In this document: piece after piece, positions 46,001 to 52,403 of the stretch
Layout of the letters: each line of letters opens with the position of its first letter
How positions within the stretch are numbered: the first letter of the stretch is position 1
From: Eubacteriales bacterium
GTDB taxonomy: Bacteria > Bacillota > Clostridia > Lachnospirales > Lachnospiraceae
Length of the DNA: 64,000 bases
NCBI GenBank assembly: GCA_030536555.1
Contig: JAUNPU010000011.1
Coordinates: 1-64,000 of the forward strand
Direction: 5' to 3'
Program-made: the position numbers and the translations under genes
The notes under the pieces: generated by a model
What the model was told of the DNA's origin: nothing
Databases searched by the model: none
Seen by the model: only the letters and a program-made list of their open reading frames with translations

Positions 46001-47337
46001 AGCCGAACCGGCTGACGGTATTTCACGAGCTGACAGGATCCGGCAGGAAGCTGTATGCAGAGGAAGAAAGCCGGTTTACTGTCCGTCTGTACCGGGAAAA
46101 TGGAGAGGAGCTGAAGGGAAGCTATGATTATTCCGGCAGCCGAAGCGGTAGAATGAGGAGCGGTGACACCATCACACTGGCGGGAAATGAGTTTATTACC
46201 ATAGATCCAGGACTTTACCGGAATGTCCGGTACCGGGTGGAACGGCAGGAGGATGGGACGGAGTATACGTCCCGGTATGCAGAAGGCATTGCCGGGGAGC
46301 GGACCGGAGCCGGTGCTGTATTTACCCGCTGTGTGGCAGACACAAAAGATCGGATCATTTTCCGGAGAGGAGACAGCTATGTGCTTCGGGAAGAGACTGC
46401 GTACAGCGACGGCAAGGTGCTGGACAGCAATAAGCTGGGAATCCGGCTGGACAATCAGGCTTCGGTCAATGAGATCATTGCTGCTGACAGACAGACGAAG
46501 GTTGTGGTGTCGAAAACAGGAATCACCGGCAGAGAGGAACTGCCCGGAAATGAAATGTGCATTCGTACTTCGGAAGGAGAAGTGTTGGCGTCCTGGATCT
46601 CGGGACAGGAGCCTTATGAAATCGAAGGAATTCTGGAGGCGGGAAACACCTATATTCTCGAGGAAGTCTGCCCGAAGCAGGGATATTCCTATGGGGAGGC
46701 GATAGAATTTACGATTGATGAAGAAGGTGTGACTGAGCAGGTGATGATGCAGAACGATATGACCAGGCTTCTGGTCAGGAAAGTGGATGCCGGGACCGGG
46801 AAGCCACTGACTGGGGCAGTATTCCAGATCCTGAATCAGGAAGGAGCGGTTCTTGACCGATGGACTTCCGACGGTTCGGACCACGAGGTAACCGGTATTC
46901 TGACGGCAGGGGAATCTTATATTCTGCGGGAGGAACAGGCTCCCAAAGGATATGAACCGGGAGAAAATCTGGAATTTACCGTGCCGGAAGGACAGGAGAT
47001 TCTGCATCTGACCGTGAAAAACCAGAGAAAGGAAAGACCGAACAGACCAGATGAGCCAGAAGAATCGAATAAGCCGGATAAACCCAAACAGCCGGAACTT
47101 CCGCATCAGCCGAAAAAAATTGGCACGATCTCCGCCGTGTATCAGCCGAATGGAGCCGGAACGGGGAGTGTGGTCGAGGATACGGGACGAGGCTGGTGGC
47201 GGTATCTTCCTTATATGGGAGACCGGTCAAAGCGGATTCCTCTGATGGTAATCTTTCTGTCAGCTGCACTGGGACTTTCCACTCTGGTGCTTCCAAAGCG
47301 ATTCCGAAAGAGACGAAAGCCTCCGTTTCGCCCATAA
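34078..47337 (+). CDS. Giant SpaA/Cna_B-type surface adhesin, 4419 residues
   Basis: The start at 34078 is preferred over an ATG 18 bases upstream because GGTGGAGG lies at good distance. A signal peptide (about residues 1-36, ends 'GWAADA') is followed by a region around 'RSAYCIDSFEL' that might be a thioester-like domain (uncertain). A Glu/Asp/Ala segment (about 36130-36380) holds TASDAKE repeats. SpaA/Cna_B-type repeats follow: Lys-containing first strands ('LRIEKLDAET', 'RLLVRKVDAGTGKPLTGAVFQ') and closing E-motifs of the Y-x-L-x-E-x-x-x-P-x-G-Y kind, of which I find about ten clear and four degenerate between 35.8 and 47.0 kb. Such domains form Lys-Asn isopeptide bonds. The end has a Pro/Lys/Glu linker, LPYMGD at 47206, a hydrophobic span and R-F-R-K-R-R-K. 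This resembles a sortase signal with Met in place of Thr. No sortase gene is in the window. Confidence 0.85.
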   Translation: MKKMKRRWIAGFMASVMLCLSVQPGTSVMGWAADAHRPGDSMLIGVEDRSAYCIDSFELLGEAGGIMGGVNEEYTCVLPSTRLSGEECAILFWATLSMLADKADGTVCRTALEKINGQAGSAGLMPITRHVTEHDLKLILHLKSVRSQYPWLDCAVANAKEYMKLAGLSGSAGAATAGGKEIPSILQGHTGPAEALMVDGSSFTIPFDASGADRDFIRTVPLQFSLTGGEPWSAVPPGGWTCLKTDTSIQFSNHGSQPPKLVVRFDPTGTEYQRGSGYTSPQELYNRAMQLWVCTRCSGLHIYHSQKEMPLEAHQRLVNLQIEAPAEQYYAVLAGGPEVGAAGGGAIAFQIYRHAEEMQSSYNLQLYKYDHETGKPLEHTAFKLYERFDDQGQIDREQDGPAHIYEGGAPYQSSHKDSPVVWDDFKFVTGMVTDEEGHSEKTVNHGYHYDKTFCDGHPAPRFVSVPEEEEDEETGEILNEDEIEAARAENRHLAQTWLDCYGACEVQASGEFVGVHFHWLMGAVDMGEIQSTRSSGGSPGETPDGGKKVSASPDEAYEESGCRTDCQETYERFISLRYSYALVESSARPGYILHGLHRDDLPIEVITTDASEHGANAVFAGEYGDEITVNDRVAANVDGEAQAEGEGAEATGWKHRIPQNLAGNPAGIIRLQQDILPYHQDPLRFLMPVEPEEENEGGYESGEAERATASDAKEVHMTASDAKEPHATASNAEENRIEIDDAVEEAEENRIEIDDTVEDEEAALTDMDELLTDDVSGDRWSFTATPANLAAATPSNVSSRMQVQFTQPSEGRKEAAGKGTFDAAETSLESSSALFSNAYQSALNGSSFCTPVEPGPADRYSHCGNQDGEGDAWRIYDHRTEGELHVNKRDMELQAEEADGYDSYGDTQGDGTLEGAVYGLFAATDLIHPDRKTGVVYRANNLVAVATTDKNGDASFMANTEAPGMFYDYGKGRITETADGWAASAPKNLYTVAKSWDDYTEDGQHVRTYPDYEAENGNCWIGRPLLMGSYYVKELTRSEGYELSIGNRDHKLTNYGQNCDMALPEGTGYVNITKRLYGEGQIAPDATGAYGDPDINELFFSAQSRGTEAEGFDIVLYNLPSDAKVYRLDTGTGQKEVEIGTGVYEKTALTNPDGSLQYVVAERDGQYPKYQEDGSLMTEEISVNYEARLIPVMERCPLDEGKTLAAMEAAEESADQETVAAMLAEDFDLAAGKFLKGKVERALRASGKHTPKQTGEKGPVYSGITQGIFDADAPITLLELPKTDADGIPWKTGDVLLSVLDFYNTNSFYSFGGIHELQETADAYLVTLYTGCMGNPDNYMVQGSDPESDSVIYHRIFRRMEGEHEDSRCQYAAYSNNPEQGAFGTYENYEEWSIGGELFASATLITDAVVEADGTLASRTIRRNVYYQAGETPCDAGGHPIPAYEYREQTTKVTRQMEESRWTELETVKKDGVLVVPVKSTYTDSYGGNHQDTALQSYQFRVVLPEREMTLTGQDLTDLADNSGWSAGQTMGSGAYYLHVKHARVQAFLDYENLALVGDSSFVKQAELVYPGQQHIWQDGAEVPGTNTRTNPIAVQERPLKQQVKVTKTIDEKSYNNTSSYAKVHEDWWTKLFGGFTGESDRTGPVAKKLDNFRFKIYLKSNLERLYRDPDGAVLWQDRKGNTIDILAANAAYPALAGKIYTKVPHRDAPLYRNSLDAVIANTELYSHADGFLQESQNPGYTAILETEERLVEDGVGVRLVKAYNYDKFMDAIAVANQDKWDEAAPTYTSWQPMGNEANRIPETLENTKASDRVRQFAIDWYLDDEVAKLVRPAGEQSEAEEAAKKSEALDGSVAYTDELYDRALNCAITKTENYLKPFFAYDLDEIYAISWDSEKNGGRDQDDTTLSADCLYEKESADSDSGDGYYYGCSAYLPYGTYVVAEQQPRYHELEDFKNRHYQIDRPREVILPTVYAEEAGAQASPEVFSERYRYDADLEPSELERRYQIRFKEESHVIQAHNHSGDYEIYKYGLEIDRVTNGAPVMPKEGEYFALTQSEYRPYKNHYNEADDRNADEVTYYLSEGQSGRGGIARSYRYSSVSEQAGFSDDVPYQGGTVTEENEAGIWYRDQVRTMQGVQTACDGVYAAMLVPYSCLADSEPDGNGGNDDAGYSDVKFRNRFYTAKLRIEKLDAETHENILHEGALFNLYAAKRDDRQDGGGGVLFYTKPTVISGTREFLESMGATDIRPMARRISFMDRITGKHYGPGNLCTGMVPEGTPVCEEAEQIVLGDRFGTQTVAFKTCSTVRDGRMMTADSDPADPVLAYENQTVGYLETPQPLGAGCYVLCERKAPAGYARSRPVALEVYSDKVAYYKEGNRDNRVLAALYEYEADEPTANGNKPQDIVRVARVNVENAPVRLQVEKIKESSAGHAGTTADKTVTYKVSGRMDGKLVDIGNNPDYVYAYRHGDYQGYAWKKGTLEYLLSRKAAGEQVELVYEGSLFAGYGYVTRTLETADDENPYVAGAVMTLFDALELKASGDREDHAYEGLVIERSSTGNVSRMYVKEGYAGEKTEFVREKDEDGKEITVRYQAGVDRHQNPVYADGHVWSGVTVQRGDTDILYYDLDDLEVTATEWVDGRNILYGYDRNHRKVPIAQIESDKANFTRTDTEHSIYAFRGGVPYLEFTGGDFTRISYNRKDKIITTGPDTSVYHLDRQGNRDALVDPHTGMAYVTETGTSPSGNPAEKVLVWAVNLHRDEFGNVIARDKITTSRIATAGEAGGDGEEEKGYITGSWQMSDQQEFSHHETSLNRNQYGQNLNGEVLTDENNGRFAKELNPVYDEHGLAVYYQNSGLTYEKGTDLYDRNGDFVRHQDSDELEAYNQAAYSIVSRENLHDGPENQENPERGKLYHRQGECYILENTWMTSDRTPNDPFRNQMTAGQPDVLKRVPAGTYIMEELKAPDGYQKGMPVGICVLETAALQQAQMIDQTTKAEFAKVDGARTLGQQTGSGSYGYAMVPGAELALFEAERVYTSDTTRYPKGYYLKKTGTRPLIYHATDSRTGSIQSLTARWTTGNVPIYAEGIPEGSYLLEELTTPAGFITSEPVEVEITSSSEVQTFVMYDDHTKVEVEKYTLEGTKPILVNGAGFTLYPAVLDESGSVVYTDGKPSYDAECQVDAWVTKDAEYYRNFISEFERMYREYGCQSGTSISWETDGTDRSAALLTVKASEADTSYPTSAVLMFVTDQGEQIRITVSGEQQKRLGRDFTCEYQFDYQKLDKINDYAASWLTLEGMHRMDYLPVGGKYVLVETAVPAGYAKAEDTVIQIGDTADVQRYRIENQEGRMLISKVADHRNGAASGELAGAHLGLYCAAEDGSFVQDQAHLVTDWITGGDGRYTEEDAINHRIPEGYQAGDLRLHQIRRLDSGIYWLAELASPDYYMKMKPVRIVYDQRQEIRIVRAVNEPVTGSLTVKKADSEGSLLSGVTYELSAFRPSDLRNPVFRRQISDMAGIVRAEGLPVGEQSADGTIVPYAYRLRELTPPEGYAASTEVFRWQFSPNHAGQTPVSYEYGEQALQELTVTNQKTRIAVSKKDFELPESGGLIHGAELAVYEVTGRNERDELIYDESHPVAVWTTSMAEPEHWIEGMIAGHSYLLKEVQAPAGYHQMKPILFAISSDGRRITEISDRLNTITVHSVSGTDPDGQTDAIQSVTIHGRYAVKTCYEMTDQEGNLAASWIGAGTEHVIDRQAAESQGLAEGKIYTITEYTCYSDGTIAKTGRRTQMLRFDETGQFQIPVRTASAVTLSLEHSDGTAIDSFQPTEQIPTVHIRNNVSPENPKITMRNRDGQTGDVLDAQKAVFAEVSYMNPDHLAADMELTVRPAAGMTILDPGSGKIAGNHLVFCLEQVQPLASGVVSFTAVITGAGEENPGSGENTGLEENSGSEEKSGSNEHRDSAAITVTMKWNRSTTVTTKEVPILQPNRLTVFHELTGSGRKLYAEEESRFTVRLYRENGEELKGSYDYSGSRSGRMRSGDTITLAGNEFITIDPGLYRNVRYRVERQEDGTEYTSRYAEGIAGERTGAGAVFTRCVADTKDRIIFRRGDSYVLREETAYSDGKVLDSNKLGIRLDNQASVNEIIAADRQTKVVVSKTGITGREELPGNEMCIRTSEGEVLASWISGQEPYEIEGILEAGNTYILEEVCPKQGYSYGEAIEFTIDEEGVTEQVMMQNDMTRLLVRKVDAGTGKPLTGAVFQILNQEGAVLDRWTSDGSDHEVTGILTAGESYILREEQAPKGYEPGENLEFTVPEGQEILHLTVKNQRKERPNRPDEPEESNKPDKPKQPELPHQPKKIGTISAVYQPNGAGTGSVVEDTGRGWWRYLPYMGDRSKRIPLMVIFLSAALGLSTLVLPKRFRKRRKPPFRP

Positions 47338-47345
47338 AAAGCTTA

Positions 47346-47532
47346 CAGGGCGAAAAAGATGGGAATTCTTTTTCGCCCTGCAAACTTTTGGGAATGGTAG
47401 GTATACAAATAAAAGAAAATGGTTTTTTAGGGGGGCCTGCCAGGAATGGCTCCTGGCAGGTATGAGTATGAAAAAGCTTTAAAATTTCAAGTATTCACTT
47501 GAAACAAAGGCTCATTACCCTTTCGGATAATG
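47346..47532 (+). other. Four consecutive hairpins downstream of the adhesin gene
   Basis: CAGGGCGAAAAAGA (47346-47359) pairs perfectly with TCTTTTTCGCCCTG (47367-47380). CCTGCCAGGA (47436-47445) pairs with TCCTGGCAGG (47451-47460). TTTCAAGT (47485-47492) pairs with ACTTGAAA (47497-47504). CATTA (47513-47517) pairs with TAATG (47528-47532). The first probably acts as terminator or 3'-end stabiliser although its T-run is poor. The remainder of the 413-base gap is very A/T-rich and leads into the mreB promoter. Confidence 0.6.
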
Positions 47533-47616
47533 TACTTAAAGTATAAAAATTAATTGTGTCAAAAGTGTGTCGCCGTCATAAAAAAAATATAAACAAAATA
47601 AAAAATAAAAAAACCC

Positions 47617-47645
47617 TTTAAAAATGCGGCATGTTTGTATATAAT
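47617..47645 (+). promoter_or_regulatory. Promoter of the MreB-type gene
   Basis: TTTAAA (47617-47622), 17-base spacer, TATAAT (47640-47645), about 105 bases upstream of the start codon. Confidence 0.6.
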
Positions 47646-47750
47646 ATAATGGATTGGAGTATGCTTTGCGTTTGACGCAGATGCAGAGTGTACTTGCGCA
47701 CGAAGTGTGAAAGACAAGGGATCCGTAAGGAACAAACAGGAGGAACAAGC

Positions 47751-48755
47751 ATGTTAGTGTCTCATGACATCGGTATCGACTTAGGTACCGCGAGCATTTT
47801 GGTATATATAAAGGGTAAGGGCGTGGTGCTGAAGGAACCGTCCGTAGTTGCAATCGACCGTGATTCCAACAAGATTCTGGCAATCGGTGAGGAAGCACGT
47901 CTGATGATCGGAAGAACTCCGGGCAACATCATTGCAGTGAGACCGTTGCGTCAGGGTGTTATCTCTGATTATACGGTTACTGAGAAGATGTTAAAGTATT
48001 TCATCAACAAGGCAGTGGGCAAGAGAACTCTGCGCAAGCCGCGTATTGCGGTCTGCATCCCGAGCGGCGCGACGGAAGTAGAGAAGAAGGCTGTGGAGGA
48101 CGCAACCTATCAGGCAGGCGCAAGAGACGTGTCCATTATCGAGGAGCCGGTTGCAGCGGCAATCGGTGCGGGAATCGATATTTCCAAGGCATGTGGTAAT
48201 ATGATCGTTGATATCGGTGGCGGTACTGCGGATATTGCGGTAATCTCTCTGGGTGGTACGGTTGTAAGCACCTCTATTAAGATTGCCGGTGATGACTTCG
48301 ATGAGGCGCTGGTCCGCTACATGAGAAAGAAGCACAATCTGCTGATTGGTGAGAGAACCGCAGAGGAGATCAAAATCAACATCGGTGCTGCTTACCGCAG
48401 ACCGGAGGTGCTGACCATGGAGGTACGCGGACGTAATCTGGTGACCGGTCTTCCGAAGACGGTTGTGGTTACCTCAGATGAGACACTGGATGCGCTGAAG
48501 GATCCGGCGAATCAGATTGTGGATGCGGTACACAACGTACTGGAGCGCACCCCACCGGAGCTGGCAGCAGATATTTTCGACCGCGGTATCGTGATGACCG
48601 GCGGTGGCTCTCTGCTGAACGGTCTGGATCAGCTGATCGAGGAGAAGACCGGTATTACCACCATGGTTGCTGAGGATCCGCTGACTGCAGTGGCAATCGG
48701 TACCGGTAAGTTCATCGAGTTCCAGCACGGCGACGGAAAGCCGCAGGAGTACTAA
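47751..48755 (+). CDS. mreB: MreB/Mbl family rod-shape protein
   Basis: A 334-residue actin-like protein. Phosphate 1 motif 'DIGIDLGTASILVY' is at residues 6-19, phosphate 2 'MIVDIGGGTADIAVI' near 155, and the adenosine motif 'GIVMTGGGSLLNGLD' near 285. It polymerises on the inner membrane and directs side-wall synthesis. The start at 47751 follows ACAGGAGGAAC; longer in-frame starts lack a ribosome site. No mreCD genes follow and a terminator comes next, so it could be the Mbl or MreBH paralogue; the symbol is therefore provisional. Confidence 0.88.
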   Translation: MLVSHDIGIDLGTASILVYIKGKGVVLKEPSVVAIDRDSNKILAIGEEARLMIGRTPGNIIAVRPLRQGVISDYTVTEKMLKYFINKAVGKRTLRKPRIAVCIPSGATEVEKKAVEDATYQAGARDVSIIEEPVAAAIGAGIDISKACGNMIVDIGGGTADIAVISLGGTVVSTSIKIAGDDFDEALVRYMRKKHNLLIGERTAEEIKINIGAAYRRPEVLTMEVRGRNLVTGLPKTVVVTSDETLDALKDPANQIVDAVHNVLERTPPELAADIFDRGIVMTGGGSLLNGLDQLIEEKTGITTMVAEDPLTAVAIGTGKFIEFQHGDGKPQEY

Positions 48756-48785
48756 GAAGAGCAGATAATTCGTGATTGTGGATGA

Positions 48786-48816
48786 AAGTCTCGCGTCCTG
48801 ACGGCGCGGGACTTTT
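48786..48816 (+). terminator. Terminator of the MreB-type gene
   Basis: AAGTCTCGCG (48786-48795) pairs with CGCGGGACTT (48805-48814) with one G-T pair, followed by TTTT. Confidence 0.8.
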
Positions 48817-48889
48817 CTGCGCATAGGGCAGAGGTTATAGAGCAAGGGCATAATATGCAGATACAGAAGCGGACTTGGGAGCAGGAGAC

Positions 48890-51241
48890 ATGGCGACAGT
48901 AAAAGGCTACATTGAGAAAATTAAATTCCGGAATGAGGAAAACGGCTATTCCATCTTGAGCATCAGCGCGGATCCGGACGGAGATGAGTTCGTGCTGGTC
49001 GGCACCTTTCCCTACATCAGTGAGGGGGATATGATCGAAGCCAGCGGCAGGATGATCGAGCATCCCATTTACGGAGAGCAGATTCAGGTGGAGAGCTACG
49101 AGCTGAAGGCGCCGGAGGATACGGCGTCCATGGAGCGGTATCTTGGATCCGGCGCTATCAAGGGCGTGGGGACTGCACTGGCAGCCCGGATCGTGCGCAG
49201 ATTCAAGGCAGATACCTTCCGGGTGATTGAGGAGGAGCCGGAGCGTCTGGCGGAGGTCAAGGGCATCAGCGAGAAGATGGCGATGGCCATATCCGAGCAG
49301 ATGGAGTCCAAGCGGGAACTGCGTCAGGCGATGATGTTCCTGCAGGAGTACGGGATCTCCATGAATCTGGCACTGAAGATCTACAATGAATACGGTCCCC
49401 GCATGTACGGAATCATCAAGGAGAATCCTTATAAGCTGGCAGATGATATTCAGGGTGTCGGGTTCAAGATGGCAGATGAGATTGCCCAGAAGGTCGGGAT
49501 TTTCACGGATTCGGACTACCGGATCCGCAGCGGTATCTTCTACACGCTGCTGCAGGCGGTGGCAGGCGGACACACCTATATGCCACAGGAGGAGCTGCTA
49601 CGCAATGCCGCAGACCTGCTTCATGTGGACCCGGAGGTGATGGAGAAGCACCTGATGGACCTGCAGATGGAGAAGAAGATCGTGGTGAAGATCGACGAAG
49701 ACCGGGCAGGGCAGCCGCAGACCGGGCAGACACAGGCAGGGCAGCTGCGGGCAGAAGGGGCGCAGGCGGAGATGGGGCAGTCGCAGTCAGACGAAGACCG
49801 ACCGCATACACGGCATATCTATGCTTCTCAGTATTACTATACGGAGCTGAATGCGGCAAGGATGCTGCACGATTTGAATATCCGCGGTTCCAGACCGGAG
49901 GCGGAGATCAGGAAAACGCTGGAGCAGATCTGTGCACAAGAGCAGATCGAGCCGGACGAGCTGCAGATTCAGGCGGTGATCGAGGCGGTCAACAGCGGAC
50001 TTCTGATTATCACCGGCGGACCCGGTACCGGTAAGACGACTACCATCAATACCATTATCCGGTATTTTGAGCAGGAGGAGATGGAGATCCTGCTGGCAGC
50101 ACCTACCGGGCGGGCGGCGAAGCGTATGACGGAGGCAACCGGCTATGAGGCGCGGACCATTCACCGGCTGCTGGAGCTGACGGGGGTGCCGACCGATGAC
50201 GGGGACACGTCCGGCATGCATTTTGAGCGAAATGAGGAGAATCCGCTGGACGCAGACGCTATCATCATCGATGAGACCTCCATGGTGGACATTCACCTGA
50301 TGCAGGCGCTTTTGCGGGCGGTAAATCCGGGGACAAGACTGATTCTGGTGGGAGACGTGAACCAGCTTCCCAGCGTGGGACCGGGCAATGTGCTGCGGGA
50401 CATGATTGATTCCGGCAGCTTCAATGTGGTCCGGCTGACCCATATTTTCCGGCAGGCGGCGGAGAGCGATATCATTGTCAATGCCCATAAGATTAATGAC
50501 GGAGAGCAGATTCCGCTGGCAAAGCGCAGCAACGACTTTCTGTTTATTCGCCGAGACCATCCGGATGCCATTATCAGTGCCATGATCACGCTGGTGAAGG
50601 AGAAGCTGCCGGGATATGTGCATGCGGACCCATTTGATATCCAGATCATGACGCCCATGCGGAAAGGGGCGCTGGGGGTGGAGCGGCTGAACGGCATTCT
50701 GCAGGAATATCTGAATCCGAAGGATGCTTCCAAGGCGGAGAAGGAGTCATGTGGCAGTATCTACCGGGTTGGTGATAAGGTTATGCAGATTAAGAACAAC
50801 TACCAGATTGAGTGGGAGATCCGCAATCATTACGGGATTCCGGTGGATTCGGGGATGGGCGTGTTCAACGGGGATATCGGGATCATCCGGGAGATCAATC
50901 TGTTTGCGGAGGAGCTGACGGTAGAGTTTGATGAGGGAAAGATGGTGGACTACTCCTTCAAGCAGTTGGAGGAGCTGGAGCTGGCTTATGCTATCACGAT
51001 TCATAAGTCCCAGGGAAGCGAGTATCCGGCGGTTGTCATTCCGATTCATTCCGGTCCCAGAATGCTGATGACACGGAATCTGATCTACACGGCGGTGACC
51101 AGAGCCAGAAACTGCGTCTGCCTGGTGGGAGTTCCGGAGACCTTTCAGGGGATGGTCAACAATGAGGTGGAGCAGCGCCGCTACACGGGGCTTAAAACCC
51201 GCATACGGGAAGTGCAGGAGTTGCAGGAAGGCGGGAACTGA
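48890..51241 (+). CDS. recD2: RecD2-type 5'-3' DNA helicase
   Basis: A 783-residue SF1B helicase of the RecD/TraA type. The N-terminal OB-like and helix-hairpin-helix region covers about residues 1-190. Walker A is GGPGTGKT (376-383), Walker B 'IIIDETSMVD', motif III 'LVGDVNQLPSVGPG', and the C-terminal motif 'YAITIHKSQGSEYPAV'. RecD2 proteins act in DNA repair without RecBC. The ATG at 48890 is used (GCAGGAG upstream). Unusual: a Gln/Gly/Ala-rich stretch with repeated G-Q-x-Q-x/A-G-Q (about residues 273-305, DNA 49705-49800) interrupts the region before the motor domain. Confidence 0.9.
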   Translation: MATVKGYIEKIKFRNEENGYSILSISADPDGDEFVLVGTFPYISEGDMIEASGRMIEHPIYGEQIQVESYELKAPEDTASMERYLGSGAIKGVGTALAARIVRRFKADTFRVIEEEPERLAEVKGISEKMAMAISEQMESKRELRQAMMFLQEYGISMNLALKIYNEYGPRMYGIIKENPYKLADDIQGVGFKMADEIAQKVGIFTDSDYRIRSGIFYTLLQAVAGGHTYMPQEELLRNAADLLHVDPEVMEKHLMDLQMEKKIVVKIDEDRAGQPQTGQTQAGQLRAEGAQAEMGQSQSDEDRPHTRHIYASQYYYTELNAARMLHDLNIRGSRPEAEIRKTLEQICAQEQIEPDELQIQAVIEAVNSGLLIITGGPGTGKTTTINTIIRYFEQEEMEILLAAPTGRAAKRMTEATGYEARTIHRLLELTGVPTDDGDTSGMHFERNEENPLDADAIIIDETSMVDIHLMQALLRAVNPGTRLILVGDVNQLPSVGPGNVLRDMIDSGSFNVVRLTHIFRQAAESDIIVNAHKINDGEQIPLAKRSNDFLFIRRDHPDAIISAMITLVKEKLPGYVHADPFDIQIMTPMRKGALGVERLNGILQEYLNPKDASKAEKESCGSIYRVGDKVMQIKNNYQIEWEIRNHYGIPVDSGMGVFNGDIGIIREINLFAEELTVEFDEGKMVDYSFKQLEELELAYAITIHKSQGSEYPAVVIPIHSGPRMLMTRNLIYTAVTRARNCVCLVGVPETFQGMVNNEVEQRRYTGLKTRIREVQELQEGGN

Positions 51242-51338
51242 GACTGTATGTGCAGCATGAGAAAGTATGAGAAAGCATGAGACGGCATGAGACAGCAGAA
51301 GGGGAACGCCTGGCAGTGAGAAGGACGGAGGGATTACA

Positions 51339-52061
51339 ATCGGCAATTACAGTGTTATTGATCTGCTGTTTCCGCGCCGGTGTCCGGTCTGCGGAGACAT
51401 TGTGCAGCCCCAGGGGGCGCTGATCTGTCCGGCCTGCCTGCCGAAGCTTTCGCCGGTCCGCCAGCCGGCATGCAGGAAATGCGGCAAGGAGGTAGTGGGA
51501 GAGCATGCGGAGTATTGCCCGGACTGTATGCGGCATCAGCGCAGCTTTGAGTCCGGCGTGGCATTGTTCAACTACAACGAGGCGGCACGGGCATCCATGG
51601 TGGCAGTCAAGTATAAGAACAGGCGGGAATATCTGGACTTCTATGCGGAGGCGGCAGACTACCGGTTCCGGAGAACGGTGGCCGGATGGCAGGCGGATGC
51701 GCTGATCCCGGTGCCGGTGCATCCTTCCAGAAGACGGACCCGCGGCTTCAACCAGGCGGAGGAGCTGGCGAAGCGGCTGGGGAGGCGGTGGAAGATTCCG
51801 GTGGAGACGGAACTTCTGATTCGCTGCAGGAAGACGGCGCCTCAGCGGGAGCTGAATCCACAGGAGCGGTTAAAGAATCTGCAGAAGGCATTTGCTGTCC
51901 ATCCGTCAGGAGCCGCCCGCGGCAGCATTCCGCAGCGGGTAATCCTGGTGGACGACATTTATACCACGGGCAGTACCATGGAGGCGTGTACGCGCGTGCT
52001 GAAAGAGGCGGGTGTGCAGGAGGTGCATTTTATTGTGCTCTGCATCGGGGAAGGAAGATAG
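51339..52061 (+). CDS. comF: ComF family phosphoribosyltransferase-like protein
   Basis: A ComF/GntX-type protein. The N-terminal zinc finger has cysteine pairs C-P-V-C, C-P-A-C, C-R-K-C and C-P-D-C, followed by the PRTase domain with the PRPP loop 'ILVDDIYTTGSTM'. ComFC supports DNA uptake in naturally competent Firmicutes. The first Cys pair is encoded before the first normal start codon in frame (GTG 51402). There is no ATG, GTG or TTG between the preceding in-frame stop at 51288 and that point. GGAGG at 51327-51331 points to a non-standard start near ATC 51339 (240 residues), which I use here; the CTG codons near 51360 are alternatives. It follows recD2 by about 100 bases. Confidence 0.75.
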   Translation: MGNYSVIDLLFPRRCPVCGDIVQPQGALICPACLPKLSPVRQPACRKCGKEVVGEHAEYCPDCMRHQRSFESGVALFNYNEAARASMVAVKYKNRREYLDFYAEAADYRFRRTVAGWQADALIPVPVHPSRRRTRGFNQAEELAKRLGRRWKIPVETELLIRCRKTAPQRELNPQERLKNLQKAFAVHPSGAARGSIPQRVILVDDIYTTGSTMEACTRVLKEAGVQEVHFIVLCIGEGR

Positions 52062-52096
52062 GGGCAGACGGCATCAGAATATTTGAAAAAAATATG

Positions 52097-52125
52097 TTGA
52101 CGTCTGTTTCCTGTTGTGATATAGT
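52097..52125 (+). promoter_or_regulatory. Promoter of the rpmG-secE-nusG operon
   Basis: TTGACG (52097-52102), 17-base spacer, TATAGT (52120-52125). The leader that follows has a run of eight or nine Ts at 52151 after a short AAGAGC/GGTCTT-like fold, possibly a pause or attenuation site. Confidence 0.75.
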
Positions 52126-52241
52126 GGTATGGCGAATGGAAGAGCTTAGGTCTTTTTTTTATGCTCAAATTCAGTCACTTCGATTGACACGAGCTGGAAG
52201 GAAGTCCGAAAACAACTAAAAATCAAGTGGAGGTGGAAGTC

Positions 52242-52391
52242 GTGCGCACAAGAATTACACTGGCATGTACAGAATGCAAGCAACGTAACTACAACATGAC
52301 GAAGGATAAGAAGACCCATCCGGATCGCATGGAAACAAAAAAGTATTGTAGATTCTGCAAAACTCATACTTTACACAAAGAGACCAAATAA
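52242..52391 (+). CDS. rpmG: 50S ribosomal protein L33
   Basis: A 49-residue protein starting at GTG 52242 with GTGGAGGTGG upstream. The sequence begins [13 protein letters not shown], and the second pair is C-R-F-C. The four cysteines make this the zinc-binding (C+) form of L33. It lies 12 bases before secE, as usual in Firmicutes. Confidence 0.95.
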   Translation: MRTRITLACTECKQRNYNMTKDKKTHPDRMETKKYCRFCKTHTLHKETK

Positions 52392-52403
52392 GGAGTGTGA
52401 ATT

